NCBI GenBank assembly: GCA_041495845.1
Contig: JBGQDM010000124.1
Location: 1 to 8,254 of the forward strand
DNA: 8,254 nucleotides
Source of the DNA: JBGQDM01 sp041495845
Lineage (GTDB): Bacteria > Acidobacteriota > Terriglobia > Terriglobales > Acidobacteriaceae
Reading direction: 5' to 3'
The notes beneath the pieces were generated by a model. It did not search any database. It saw only the letters and a program-made list of their open reading frames with translations, and had not been told where the DNA came from. Shown piece after piece: positions 1 through 6,207 of the stretch (positions are counted from its first letter, which is position 1; each line of letters opens with the position of its first letter). A program made the position numbers and the translations under genes.

Positions 1-465
1 TCCGAAGTGATTGCGCGAGCCAGCGCCCGTTATCGCCTGGACCCGGACTTTGTCACCAGCGTGGTGGCGGCGGAAAGCGGCTTCAACGCCCGCGCCGTTT
101 CTCGCAAGGGCGCGCAGGGATTGATGCAGCTGATGCCGCAAACGGCTGCCCAGCTGGGGGTGCAAAACGCGTTCGATCCCACTGCCAATGTGGAGGGCGG
201 AACAAAATACTTGCGGATCCTGCTGGAGCGCTACCACTTTGACGCCGCTAAAGCGCTGGCCGCCTATAACGCCGGCCCGCAAACGGTAGAACTGCATCAG
301 GGCGTACCGCCGTATCGCGAAACCCGCGCCTATGTGAGTCAGGTGATTCGCAGTTACAACCGCAAGAAAGGCGTAGTGACGAAACCAAATCCGCGCACCA
401 AAGCGAAACCAACCCCGCCGTCTCGCAGTAACTGGTCCGCTGTGTTTTGTGTGAACGGAAGGTGA
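1..465 (+). CDS. Lytic transglycosylase, SLT domain (5' partial)
   Basis: This is the C-terminal part of a soluble lytic murein transglycosylase-type enzyme, which cleaves the MurNAc-GlcNAc bond of peptidoglycan in the cell envelope and leaves 1,6-anhydro-MurNAc ends. The reading frame is open to base 1, so the true start and any signal peptide lie upstream. The GTG at 7 is probably only an internal valine. The family 1 SLT signature is complete. It has the catalytic Glu in the AAESGFN motif (codon 73-75), then AVSRKGAQGLMQLMP, a NVEGGTKYLR segment and the ALAAYNAGP motif, followed by YRETRAYV. After the domain comes a short basic, proline-rich tail of about 35 residues. The next gene starts about 90 bases downstream, so co-transcription is possible but not shown. 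Family assignment is firm; the specific subfamily cannot be decided without the N-terminus. Confidence 0.93.
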   Translation, partial: SEVIARASARYRLDPDFVTSVVAAESGFNARAVSRKGAQGLMQLMPQTAAQLGVQNAFDPTANVEGGTKYLRILLERYHFDAAKALAAYNAGPQTVELHQGVPPYRETRAYVSQVIRSYNRKKGVVTKPNPRTKAKPTPPSRSNWSAVFCVNGR

Positions 466-482
466 AACACCTCCTTCTTTGA

Positions 483-509
483 TTGACCCCTGCCAGACAC
501 TCCTATACC
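483..509 (+). promoter_or_regulatory. Possible weak sigma70-like promoter before the flippase-like gene
   Basis: TTGACC at 483-488 matches five of six bases of the -35 consensus, and TATACC at 504-509 is a poor -10. The 15-base spacer is shorter than optimal. If real, it would give a transcript starting at about 516 and a leader of about 40 bases to the ATG at 555. It also explains why the TTG at 483 need not be a start codon. Weak evidence. Confidence 0.25.
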
Positions 510-554
510 TTGGCTCAGGGCCTTCTCCACTGTGGCCTGATCGCTTCGCTCCGC

Positions 555-1625
555 ATGGACCGACGCCGCCTGATCACCACCCTCGTCGTCATCGCCGTTC
601 TCGCCTTGCTGGTTTACATGCAGGTGCGAACCTGGCGGGGCTTCGACTGGACGACTTTCTGGGAACAAACGCAGCAGTCTAGAAAAATTCATATCGTCCA
701 CGCCATCGCCCTCATTTACCTGGCCTACGCGTTGCGCTCAGTTCGCTGGCAACTCTTTCTGCGCCCCGCGAAGCAGACTTCGTGGCTCAATCTCCTCCGC
801 CCTACCATCATTGGCTTCACCGGACTCGCCTTGCTGGGCCGCCCGGGCGAATTCATCCGCCCTTACCTGATCGCCCGGCGGGAGAATTTGCCCTTCTCCT
901 CGCAGATCGCGGTGTGGACGGTGGAGCGTATTTTTGATCTTGGCGCCTTCACCGTGCTCATGGTGGCGGCCATCTTTTTCATGGCGGAAGCGCGCGAGTT
1001 CACCTTCTACTCCCGCTTCCGTGAGGCTGGGTATTTTCTGGTCGCCATCGTGGCCGCCATGACCTTGACCACAGTACTGGTGGCCCGCTATGCGCATGGC
1101 GTGGCCAACTGGCTGGAGCGCAGACTTTCTGCCCTCAGCGCCACCTTGGCCCGGACCGTTGCTTCCAAAGTGCGCGAGTTCGGTCTGGGCTTGAATACGA
1201 TCCAGAACCCACTGGCGTTTCTCATGATTTCCGTCGTTTCCATCGCCATGTGGTACACCATCGCCATCGCCTACCGCGAAGTCACGCATTCCTATGTGGG
1301 CACCCCGCTCCAGTACATGACCACTCCCGGCGTGCTGCTGCTGATGGGTTCGAGCATGGTGGGTTCGATCCTGCAGCTGCCCGCGGTAGGAGGCGGGTCG
1401 CAGTTGGCTACCATCGCCGCGCTTTACCACGTGTTTGAAGTGCCGCGGGAACTGGCAGTGAGTTGCGGCATGCTGCTCTGGCTGGTGACTTTCATGGCCG
1501 TGGTGCCGCTCGGATTGCTCCTGGCTCATCAGGAGCATCTTTCTCTTCGGCGGCTCTCCGCGGAAAGTGCGCGCGCGGGCGAAGCGGTCCTGTCCTCTCT
1601 GCCGCCGGATAGCGGAACTGCCTGA
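555..1625 (+). CDS. Flippase-like integral membrane protein, lysylphosphatidylglycerol synthase TM-region family
   Basis: This is a 356-residue polytopic inner-membrane protein of the UPF0104/AglD-like family, related to the N-terminal flippase domain of MprF. Members are thought to move or help make lipid-linked compounds; the substrate here is unknown. Hydrophobic segments lie near residues 6-21, 47-61, 131-144, 160-178, 219-239, 259-275 and 302-324. The family hallmarks are LLGRPGEFIRPYL near residues 94-105, then VWTVERIFDL, and a C-terminal QLPAVGGGSQLATIAAL stretch. The cytosolic aminoacyl-transferase domain of MprF is absent, so this is not a full lysyl-PG synthase. The frame stays open up to a TTG at 483, but the ATG at 555 is preferred: it places an MDRRR positive patch directly before the first membrane helix, and the extra 24 residues look unlike the family. 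No clear ribosome binding site precedes either start. The gene ends one base before the nrdR promoter element. Confidence 0.85.
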   Translation: MDRRRLITTLVVIAVLALLVYMQVRTWRGFDWTTFWEQTQQSRKIHIVHAIALIYLAYALRSVRWQLFLRPAKQTSWLNLLRPTIIGFTGLALLGRPGEFIRPYLIARRENLPFSSQIAVWTVERIFDLGAFTVLMVAAIFFMAEAREFTFYSRFREAGYFLVAIVAAMTLTTVLVARYAHGVANWLERRLSALSATLARTVASKVREFGLGLNTIQNPLAFLMISVVSIAMWYTIAIAYREVTHSYVGTPLQYMTTPGVLLLMGSSMVGSILQLPAVGGGSQLATIAALYHVFEVPRELAVSCGMLLWLVTFMAVVPLGLLLAHQEHLSLRRLSAESARAGEAVLSSLPPDSGTA

Positions 1626-1631
1626 TACAAT
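1623..1631 (+). promoter_or_regulatory. Extended -10 promoter for nrdR
   Basis: TGATACAAT is an extended -10 (TG at 1623-1624, TACAAT at 1626-1631). It overlaps the stop codon of the upstream gene. No good -35 is visible 16-18 bases upstream, as is usual for extended -10 promoters. Transcription would begin around 1637-1640 and give a leader of about 48 bases before nrdR. The same arrangement appears before ctaA and ssb, which strengthens the call. Confidence 0.5.
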
Positions 1632-1651
1632 CGCTTTTCAGCGAAAAAGCG
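1632..1651 (+). repeat. Perfect 7-bp inverted repeat in the nrdR leader
   Basis: CGCTTTT (1632-1638) is the exact reverse complement of AAAAGCG (1645-1651), with a six-base loop between. It starts directly after the -10 hexamer and spans the expected transcription start. It could be an operator for a dimeric repressor or a 5' hairpin. It is not followed by a T tract, so it is not an intrinsic terminator on the + strand, and it does not resemble the AT-rich NrdR box consensus. Confidence 0.45.
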
Positions 1652-1685
1652 GGCTTGCTGTGCGCCCCGATGCGCTGCTTCGCCT

Positions 1686-2174
1686 ATGAAGTGTCCCTTT
1701 TGCGGATTTCTCAATGACAAAGTCGTGGACTCGCGCGAGAGCAAAGAGGCCGACGCGATCCGCCGCCGACGCGAGTGTCTGAAGTGCAACAAGCGCTTCA
1801 CCACCTACGAGCGCATTGATGAAATCCCTTATATGGTGGTGAAGAAAGACGGTCGCCGGGAACGCTTTGACCGCCAGAAAGTGCTCAACGGCCTGCTGCG
1901 CGCCTGTGAAAAGCGCCCCGTCTCCATCTCCCGCCTGGAACAGATCGTGAACGACGCGGAGACGTTTGTCATTGACTCGGCGGAGCGCGAACGGCGGACC
2001 AGCGAACTCGGCGAATTGATCATGAACCGCCTGCGCAAACTGGACAAAGTTGCGTACGTCCGCTTTGCCTCCGTCTACCTTGATTTCAAGGACGTGCAGG
2101 AGTTCATGGCCGAACTCAAAGACTTGCTCAAGACGAAAGAACCAGCGCCCACCAAACCCGGCGCTAAGAACTAA
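1686..2174 (+). CDS. nrdR: Transcriptional repressor NrdR
   Basis: NrdR is a zinc- and nucleotide-binding repressor that senses ATP/dATP and controls ribonucleotide reductase genes by binding paired NrdR boxes. The protein has 162 residues, close to the usual 150-160. The N-terminal zinc ribbon has Cys3, Cys6, Cys31 and Cys34 (MKCPFC ... RRRRECLKC), followed by the conserved KRFTTYE motif at 36-42. The ATP-cone domain covers about residues 48-138, with VVKKDGRRERFDRQKV at 51-66 and LDKVAYVRFASVY towards its end. The start is certain because MxCPFC is the invariant N-terminus of the family. There is, however, no recognisable Shine-Dalgarno sequence in the bases before the ATG. No ribonucleotide reductase gene is in the window. 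The dehydrogenase gene begins 25 bases downstream, so the two probably share a transcript from the promoter at 1623-1631. Confidence 0.97.
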   Translation: MKCPFCGFLNDKVVDSRESKEADAIRRRRECLKCNKRFTTYERIDEIPYMVVKKDGRRERFDRQKVLNGLLRACEKRPVSISRLEQIVNDAETFVIDSAERERRTSELGELIMNRLRKLDKVAYVRFASVYLDFKDVQEFMAELKDLLKTKEPAPTKPGAKN

Positions 2175-2199
2175 ACCAGCGAAGGAAGGGTCACTCTCC

Positions 2200-3210
2200 A
2201 TGGCCTATAAAGTCACACTCATTGCCGGCGACGGGATCGGTCCGGAAGTCTCCGCCGCCGCCGTCCGCATTCTCGAAGCAACCGGCATTAAGTTTGAGTG
2301 GGAACCTTTCCTGGCGGGCGCGGACGCGCACACCAAGTCAGGCGAATACCTTCCCAAAGAACTCATCGAATCCATTGAACGCACGCGGGTGGCGTTGAAA
2401 GGCCCGGTGACCACGCCCATCGGAGGCGGGTTCGCCAGCGTCAACGTGGAGTTGCGCCAACGTTTTGAGCTCTACGCCAACTTTCGTCCCATCCGTAATC
2501 TTCCCGGAGTCGACACGCGCTACCCGAATGTGGATTTGATCATTTTTCGCGAGAACACCGAGGGCCTCTACTCCGGCATCGAGCATGAGGTCGTGCCGGG
2601 CGTGGTCGAGAGTCTGAAGATCATCACCGAAAAAGCTTCCACGCGCATTTCGCGTTACGCCTTTCAGTATGCGCGACGCTTCCACCGGAAGCGGATCCAC
2701 GCCATTCATAAGGCCAACATCATGAAGCTCTCCGACGGCCTCTTCCTGCGCTGCTCCCGCGCCATTGCCAAGGAGTATCCGGAAATCACCTACGCCGAGC
2801 ACATTGTGGACAACACCTGCATGCAGCTGGTGATGAACCCCTATCAGTACGATGTGCTGCTGATGGAAAACCTCTACGGCGACATCGTGTCCGATTTGTG
2901 CGCGGCCTTTGTCGGCGGCCTGGGGCTGGTGCCGGGAGCAAATTTCGGCGATGACTGTGCCCTGTTCGAGGCGGTGCATGGTTCCGCACCTGACATTGCC
3001 GGGAAAAATCTGGCCAATCCCACTGCGCTGCTGCGCTCCGGCGTGCTCATGCTGGAATACCTGGGAGAGCGGGCTGCCGCGGATGCCATTAACGCGGCGC
3101 TGGAAACCGTATACACGAGGAAAACCAAAACCACGCGTGACGTCGGGGGCACCGCCAGCACTTCTGAGTTTGCTGACGCGGTGATCGCGGCGCTGCAGAA
3201 AACGGCGTGA
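2200..3210 (+). CDS. NAD-dependent isocitrate dehydrogenase-type decarboxylating dehydrogenase
   Basis: This 336-residue enzyme belongs to the isocitrate/isopropylmalate dehydrogenase family, which performs Mg-dependent oxidative decarboxylation of a 2-hydroxy acid. It most likely converts isocitrate to 2-oxoglutarate in the TCA cycle. The substrate loop reads PIGGGFASVNVELRQR, with Ser80, Asn82 and Arg86, as in isocitrate dehydrogenases; LeuB has a different, leucine-containing loop here. Other active-site residues visible are Arg96, Tyr124 (ENTEGLYSG), Lys171 (HKANIMK) and metal-binding Asp204, Asp228 and Asp232 (GDIVSD). The cofactor loop is HGSAPDIAGKN with Asp265-Ile266, the NAD-type pair; NADP enzymes such as E. 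coli Icd have Lys-Tyr there. The ATG at 2200 is chosen because MAYKVTLIAGDGIGPEV is the canonical N-terminus and GAAGGAAGGG lies at 2181-2190. A longer in-frame opening from 2050 only overlaps nrdR. Homoisocitrate or tartrate/malate activity cannot be excluded from sequence. Confidence 0.88.
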   Translation: MAYKVTLIAGDGIGPEVSAAAVRILEATGIKFEWEPFLAGADAHTKSGEYLPKELIESIERTRVALKGPVTTPIGGGFASVNVELRQRFELYANFRPIRNLPGVDTRYPNVDLIIFRENTEGLYSGIEHEVVPGVVESLKIITEKASTRISRYAFQYARRFHRKRIHAIHKANIMKLSDGLFLRCSRAIAKEYPEITYAEHIVDNTCMQLVMNPYQYDVLLMENLYGDIVSDLCAAFVGGLGLVPGANFGDDCALFEAVHGSAPDIAGKNLANPTALLRSGVLMLEYLGERAAADAINAALETVYTRKTKTTRDVGGTASTSEFADAVIAALQKTA

Positions 3211-3226
3211 GGGGCGGAAATCGCTC

Positions 3227-3235
3227 TGCTACAAT
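3227..3235 (+). promoter_or_regulatory. Extended -10 promoter for the ctaA operon
   Basis: TGCTACAAT carries a TG at 3227-3228 and TACAAT at 3230-3235, 17 bases after the stop of the dehydrogenase gene. No convincing -35 is present. The predicted start near 3242 gives a leader of about 80 bases before ctaA. The similarity to the elements before nrdR and ssb supports it. Confidence 0.5.
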
Positions 3236-3268
3236 GGTGAGTTTCGCGGGGCGTGGCCTTCGCATTCT

Positions 3269-3295
3269 GTCCGCTGGCAGAGGGGTCTGGCGGGC
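3269..3295 (+). other. Bulged hairpin in the ctaA leader
   Basis: The leader RNA can fold with CAGA (3278-3281) pairing TCTG (3286-3289) around a GGGG loop. Below a three-base TGG bulge, CCGC (3271-3274) pairs GCGG (3290-3293), extended by a G-T wobble and a G-C pair. It lies between the predicted transcription start and the ribosome binding site. No T tract follows, so a terminator is unlikely. Whether it regulates anything is unknown. Confidence 0.3.
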
Positions 3296-3311
3296 CTTGT
3301 CGCCGGAAGCC

Positions 3312-3316
3312 GGGAG
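3312..3316 (+). promoter_or_regulatory. Ribosome binding site deciding the ctaA start
   Basis: GGGAG lies six bases upstream of the TTG at 3323. The alternative ATG at 3338 has a GGAG touching it directly, which is too close to work. The TTG is therefore the better start. A CCGG repeat at 3303-3306 and 3310-3313 could pair and partly hide this site. Confidence 0.55.
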
Positions 3317-3322
3317 TGCACA

Positions 3323-4261
3323 TTGAAATCGTTGGAGATGCCGTACCACCGCGCGTACCACTGGTTTGCCGTGTTCACGGCTGCCATCACTTTGCTGCTC
3401 ATCGTGGCCGGCGCTCTGGTCACCAGCAAAGATGCGGGGCTCTCCGTGCCCGACTGGCCTACTTCCTTCGGTTCGCTCTACAAGATGCCGCGCATGGTGG
3501 GCGGTGTTCAGTTTGAACACGGCCATCGCATGCTGGCCGAGTTCGTCGGGGCACTCACCATCGCGATCACCATCTGGACTCTGGCCGTCGAACGCCGCCT
3601 CTGGATGCGACGTTTGGCGTTGCTGGCGCTGGCTACAGTGATCTTGCAGGGAATGCTGGGCGGAATTACCGTGCTGGCGTTGCTGCCGCCGGCCATCTCC
3701 ACCGCACATGCGGTGCTGGCGCAAACTTTTTTCTGCATTGCCGCGTTGCTCGCGGTATTTTCCGCGCGAACCAGCATCCAGGAATTACCCCGCCTCCAGC
3801 TCGATATGCGCCGTCCCAGCCTGGTTACGCTGACCCTGCTGTCCATCGCAGCGCTCTATGTGCAACTGGTTCTCGGCGGCATGTATCGCCATCGCGGGAT
3901 GAGTTGGTGGCCGCACGTGCTGCATGCCGGCGTCGTGGCTGCCATCCTCACCTGGACTGCGGTGCGCGCGTTGGCACAATACTCGGAAGTGAATGAAGTG
4001 CGGCGTCCCGCCATCGCCATGCTGGGTCTGATGGTGGCGCAACTCTGCCTCGGCTTTGCCGCCTTCGCCACCCGCATCATGTGGGGACACGATGCGGCCC
4101 ATCTGGAACCGGCCATGGTGGTTTCCACCGTAACCCATGTGGCGGTGGGTGCACTGCTGCTGGCCGCCGCGGTGATTCTTGCCATCCAGGTGTGGCGTTA
4201 CGTCCCCGTGGCCATGACGGAAATGACACCGCGTACCCATCAGAAGCCGGTGGCCGCATGA
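3323..4261 (+). CDS. ctaA: Heme A synthase (COX15/CtaA family), cysteine-free type
   Basis: CtaA oxidises the C8 methyl group of heme O to the formyl group of heme A, the cofactor of aa3-type cytochrome oxidases, in the inner membrane. The 312-residue protein has about eight hydrophobic segments. The four heme-ligand histidines of the family are visible: His68 in FEHGHR (with Glu65, the conserved acidic residue), His129 in STAHAVLAQ, His201 in WPHVLHAG and His272 in VTHVAVG. The first extracytoplasmic loop reads GLSVPDWPTS; the two cysteines found there in many bacterial CtaA proteins are Val42 and Ser48. The second outer loop also lacks cysteine, leaving only Cys138 and Cys242 in membrane segments. 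A TTG start is chosen on the GGGAG site; an ATG at 3338 would remove five residues. The stop overlaps the ctaB start as ATGA, so translation is coupled. Confidence 0.93.
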   Translation: MKSLEMPYHRAYHWFAVFTAAITLLLIVAGALVTSKDAGLSVPDWPTSFGSLYKMPRMVGGVQFEHGHRMLAEFVGALTIAITIWTLAVERRLWMRRLALLALATVILQGMLGGITVLALLPPAISTAHAVLAQTFFCIAALLAVFSARTSIQELPRLQLDMRRPSLVTLTLLSIAALYVQLVLGGMYRHRGMSWWPHVLHAGVVAAILTWTAVRALAQYSEVNEVRRPAIAMLGLMVAQLCLGFAAFATRIMWGHDAAHLEPAMVVSTVTHVAVGALLLAAAVILAIQVWRYVPVAMTEMTPRTHQKPVAA

Positions 4262-5193
4262 GCCGCACCCTTTCGCTGGCGACGTCGATCCATTCCCGCC
4301 TGGCCGGACTTCTCCGCGACTACGCGGAACTGGTCAAGCTGCGCGTCACCACTCTGGTAGTCATGACGGCGTGGTGCGGCTTTTACTTTGGCTGCCTCAA
4401 ACAGGGCGTTTCCTCGTGGTCATGGCAACTGCTGGCGGCGTTGTTGGGGATCGGGCTGGTGGCCAGTGGCACCGCCGCGCTCAACGAAGTGATGGAGCAC
4501 GACGTAGACAGCACCATGCGCCGCACCGCCCTTCGGCCTCTGCCCGCCGGTCGCATGAGTTTGCTGCATGCCTCTATCGCCGGAATCCTGCTCACCGCCG
4601 GCGGCGCTTTGTTTCTCGCCCTCACGCTCAATTGGCTCACCGGTGTGCTCTCCTTCACCACCGCCACGGTCTATCTCATCCTTTACACACCGCTGAAGCA
4701 GGTTTCGCCGGTATGCACATTCGTCGGCGCGTTTCCTGGCGCCATGCCCGGCGTACTCGGCTACGCCGCCGCACGCGGCCGCCTGGAGTGGGAGACCCTG
4801 GTGCTGTTTGCCATCGTTTTCCTGTGGCAGTTTCCCCACTTTTTTTCCATTGCCTGGCTGTACCGCGAGGACTACGCCGCCGGCGGCATCCGCATGCTGC
4901 CCGTAGTGGAGCCCGACGGCCGCTCCACCCTGAGCCGCATCCTCGCCTATTCGCTGGGTTTGATTCCCGTCAGCCTTCTGCCCGCGTTTCTGGGCATGTC
5001 CGGACGCATCTATGTGGCCGGCGCTCTGCTGCTCAGCACCGCGCTGCTTTTCTCCGGCTGGCGCCTGGCGCAGTTGCGCCTCTCTCCAGCCCATGCTGTT
5101 TCCCGGCAGCGGGCCCGTCAACTCCTGCAGGCATCGGTCATCTACTTGCCGCTCCTGTTCGTACTCATGATGATGGACTCCGCTCGTAGTTAG
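4258..5193 (+). CDS. ctaB: Protoheme IX farnesyltransferase (heme O synthase)
   Basis: CtaB is a membrane prenyltransferase of the UbiA family that adds a farnesyl group to heme B to make heme O, the substrate of CtaA. The protein has 311 residues, normal for the family. The first prenyl-diphosphate/Mg-binding motif is NEVMEHDVDSTMRRT with Asn76, Glu80 and Asp84, followed by ALRPLPAGR. The second is YREDYAAGGIRMLP at 202-215. LYTPLKQ (142-148), GAFPGAMPGVLGY and WQFPHFFSIAW (190-200) are further CtaB-specific signatures that separate it from other UbiA proteins such as menaquinone or chlorophyll prenyltransferases. About eight to nine membrane segments are visible. The ATG at 4258 overlaps the ctaA stop by four bases, and the protein begins with a short basic N-terminus before YAELVKLRV. 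The longer open frame back to 4081 is only readthrough inside ctaA. The stop is one base before the ABC ATPase gene. Confidence 0.96.
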   Translation: MSRTLSLATSIHSRLAGLLRDYAELVKLRVTTLVVMTAWCGFYFGCLKQGVSSWSWQLLAALLGIGLVASGTAALNEVMEHDVDSTMRRTALRPLPAGRMSLLHASIAGILLTAGGALFLALTLNWLTGVLSFTTATVYLILYTPLKQVSPVCTFVGAFPGAMPGVLGYAAARGRLEWETLVLFAIVFLWQFPHFFSIAWLYREDYAAGGIRMLPVVEPDGRSTLSRILAYSLGLIPVSLLPAFLGMSGRIYVAGALLLSTALLFSGWRLAQLRLSPAHAVSRQRARQLLQASVIYLPLLFVLMMMDSARS

Positions 5194-5194
5194 G

Positions 5195-6205
5195 ATGCTC
5201 GTGGCTTTTCGTCCAGTTGCGATTACTGAGATTCCGCTTCCGGCCGCTGGCACGGTCAGCGCCATTTCCCTGCGCGAAGTGGTGCACCGCTACGGCGACC
5301 GCACCGCACTCGACGGGGTCTCCTTCGACGTGCATCCCGCGGAGCTCTTCGGCTTGCTCGGTCCGAATGGCAGCGGCAAGACGACACTGTTTCGCATCCT
5401 CTCCACGCTGATGCTGCCCACCGCCGGGCGCGCTTTGATTCAAGGCTTCGATCCCGCCGTGGACGCCAACGAAGTTCGCCGCCACATCGGCGTCGTTTTC
5501 CAAGCGGAGAGTGTGGACGGCAAGCTGACCGCCGCGGAAAACCTGATGCATCAAGGCCATCTTTACGGACTACGCGGACGCCCTCTGAAGCAGCGGATCA
5601 CGGAAATCCTCGGCCGCGTCGGCCTTGCCGACCGCGCCCGCGAATTGGTGGAAACATTTTCCGGCGGCATGCAACGCCGCGTCGAACTCGGCAAGGGCCT
5701 GCTCCATCATCCGTCGGTGCTGCTGCTCGACGAGCCCACCACCGGTCTTGATCCCGGCGCTCGCCGCGACCTGTGGCAGTACTTGCGTTTGCTCCGGGAC
5801 GAAGAGCACGTCACCGTGCTTGTGACCACGCATTTGATGGAAGAAGCGGAGCACTGCGACCGGCTGGCCATCCTGAACCAGGGCAAACTGGTGGCGCTGG
5901 GCACACCCAACGACCTGAAACATGAAATTGGCGGTGACGTGGTGCTGCTGGAAGTCGCCGACGCGCAGTCACTGGCCGTCCGGCTGCACCAGCGCTTCCA
6001 TGTAGAGGCAGCGGCGCTCGATGAACGTCACGTCCGCCTCGAAATGGAGCACGGCCATCGCTTCATCACCGATTTGGTGGAAGCATTCCCCGGTGAAATT
6101 GATTCCGTTTCCGTCAGCAAGCCCACGCTCGAAGACGTCTTCATCCACCGCACCGGCCACCGCTTCTGGAACGAAGCGAACGAAACCCAGGGAGAACAGA
6201 AATAA
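5195..6205 (+). CDS. ABC transporter ATP-binding protein (DrrA/CcmA-like) in the heme A operon
   Basis: This is the ATPase subunit of an ABC-2 type exporter; it powers transport by the permease encoded next to it. It has 336 residues. The nucleotide-binding domain spans about 24-240: Walker A GPNGSGKTT (56-64), Q-loop Gln103 in VVFQAES, signature FSGGMQRR (155-162), Walker B VLLLDEP with Asp179 and Glu180, D-loop TTGLDP, and switch His213 in TTHLMEEAEHCDR. All catalytic residues are present. The C-terminal extension of about 100 residues ends with TLEDVFIHRTGHRF, a feature of the DrrA/NodI-like subfamily of drug, polysaccharide and copper-enzyme-related exporters. The ATG lies one base after the ctaB stop, without a clear ribosome binding site, which suggests coupled translation. 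The 22-residue segment before the domain has no evident function. The substrate is unknown; the setting between ctaB and a DUF420 gene hints at cytochrome oxidase assembly (inference). Confidence 0.93.
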   Translation: MLVAFRPVAITEIPLPAAGTVSAISLREVVHRYGDRTALDGVSFDVHPAELFGLLGPNGSGKTTLFRILSTLMLPTAGRALIQGFDPAVDANEVRRHIGVVFQAESVDGKLTAAENLMHQGHLYGLRGRPLKQRITEILGRVGLADRARELVETFSGGMQRRVELGKGLLHHPSVLLLDEPTTGLDPGARRDLWQYLRLLRDEEHVTVLVTTHLMEEAEHCDRLAILNQGKLVALGTPNDLKHEIGGDVVLLEVADAQSLAVRLHQRFHVEAAALDERHVRLEMEHGHRFITDLVEAFPGEIDSVSVSKPTLEDVFIHRTGHRFWNEANETQGEQK

Positions 6206-6207
6206 TC

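Noticed and set aside
457..480. Intrinsic terminator after the transglycosylase (GGTG-AAA-CACC stem followed by a pyrimidine stretch)
   Set aside because: Only four perfect base pairs with a three-base loop around the stop codon, a mismatch beyond, and a broken T stretch; too weak to call.
483..554. TTG start for the flippase-like protein, adding 24 residues
   Set aside because: The extra residues are not family-like, the TTG is part of a -35-like hexamer, and the ATG at 555 begins with the positive patch before the first membrane helix.
738..1538. Long open frame on the minus strand (266 codons) opposite the flippase-like gene
   Set aside because: Its translation is His/Gly/Gln-rich with no recognisable domain, and the + strand carries a clear membrane protein. 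It is a high-GC shadow frame.
555..1625. Full MprF-type lysylphosphatidylglycerol synthase
   Set aside because: Only the membrane region is present; there is no C-terminal aminoacyl-transferase domain.
1632..1651. Inverted repeat as a NrdR box or as a terminator
   Set aside because: It lacks the AT-rich palindromic NrdR consensus and has no T tract after the right arm.
2200..3210. 3-Isopropylmalate dehydrogenase (leuB)
   Set aside because: The substrate loop has Ser-x-Asn-x3-Arg in the IDH pattern rather than the LeuB loop, and no other leucine biosynthesis gene is nearby.
4081..4257. In-frame upstream extension of ctaB
   Set aside because: It lies within the 3' end of ctaA and its translation lacks any family similarity; the ATGA overlap at 4258 is the natural start.
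4420..5265. Long open frame on the minus strand (281 codons) opposite ctaB
   Set aside because: Low-complexity Gly/Gln/Ala-rich translation without family features, fully antisense to a certain ctaB.
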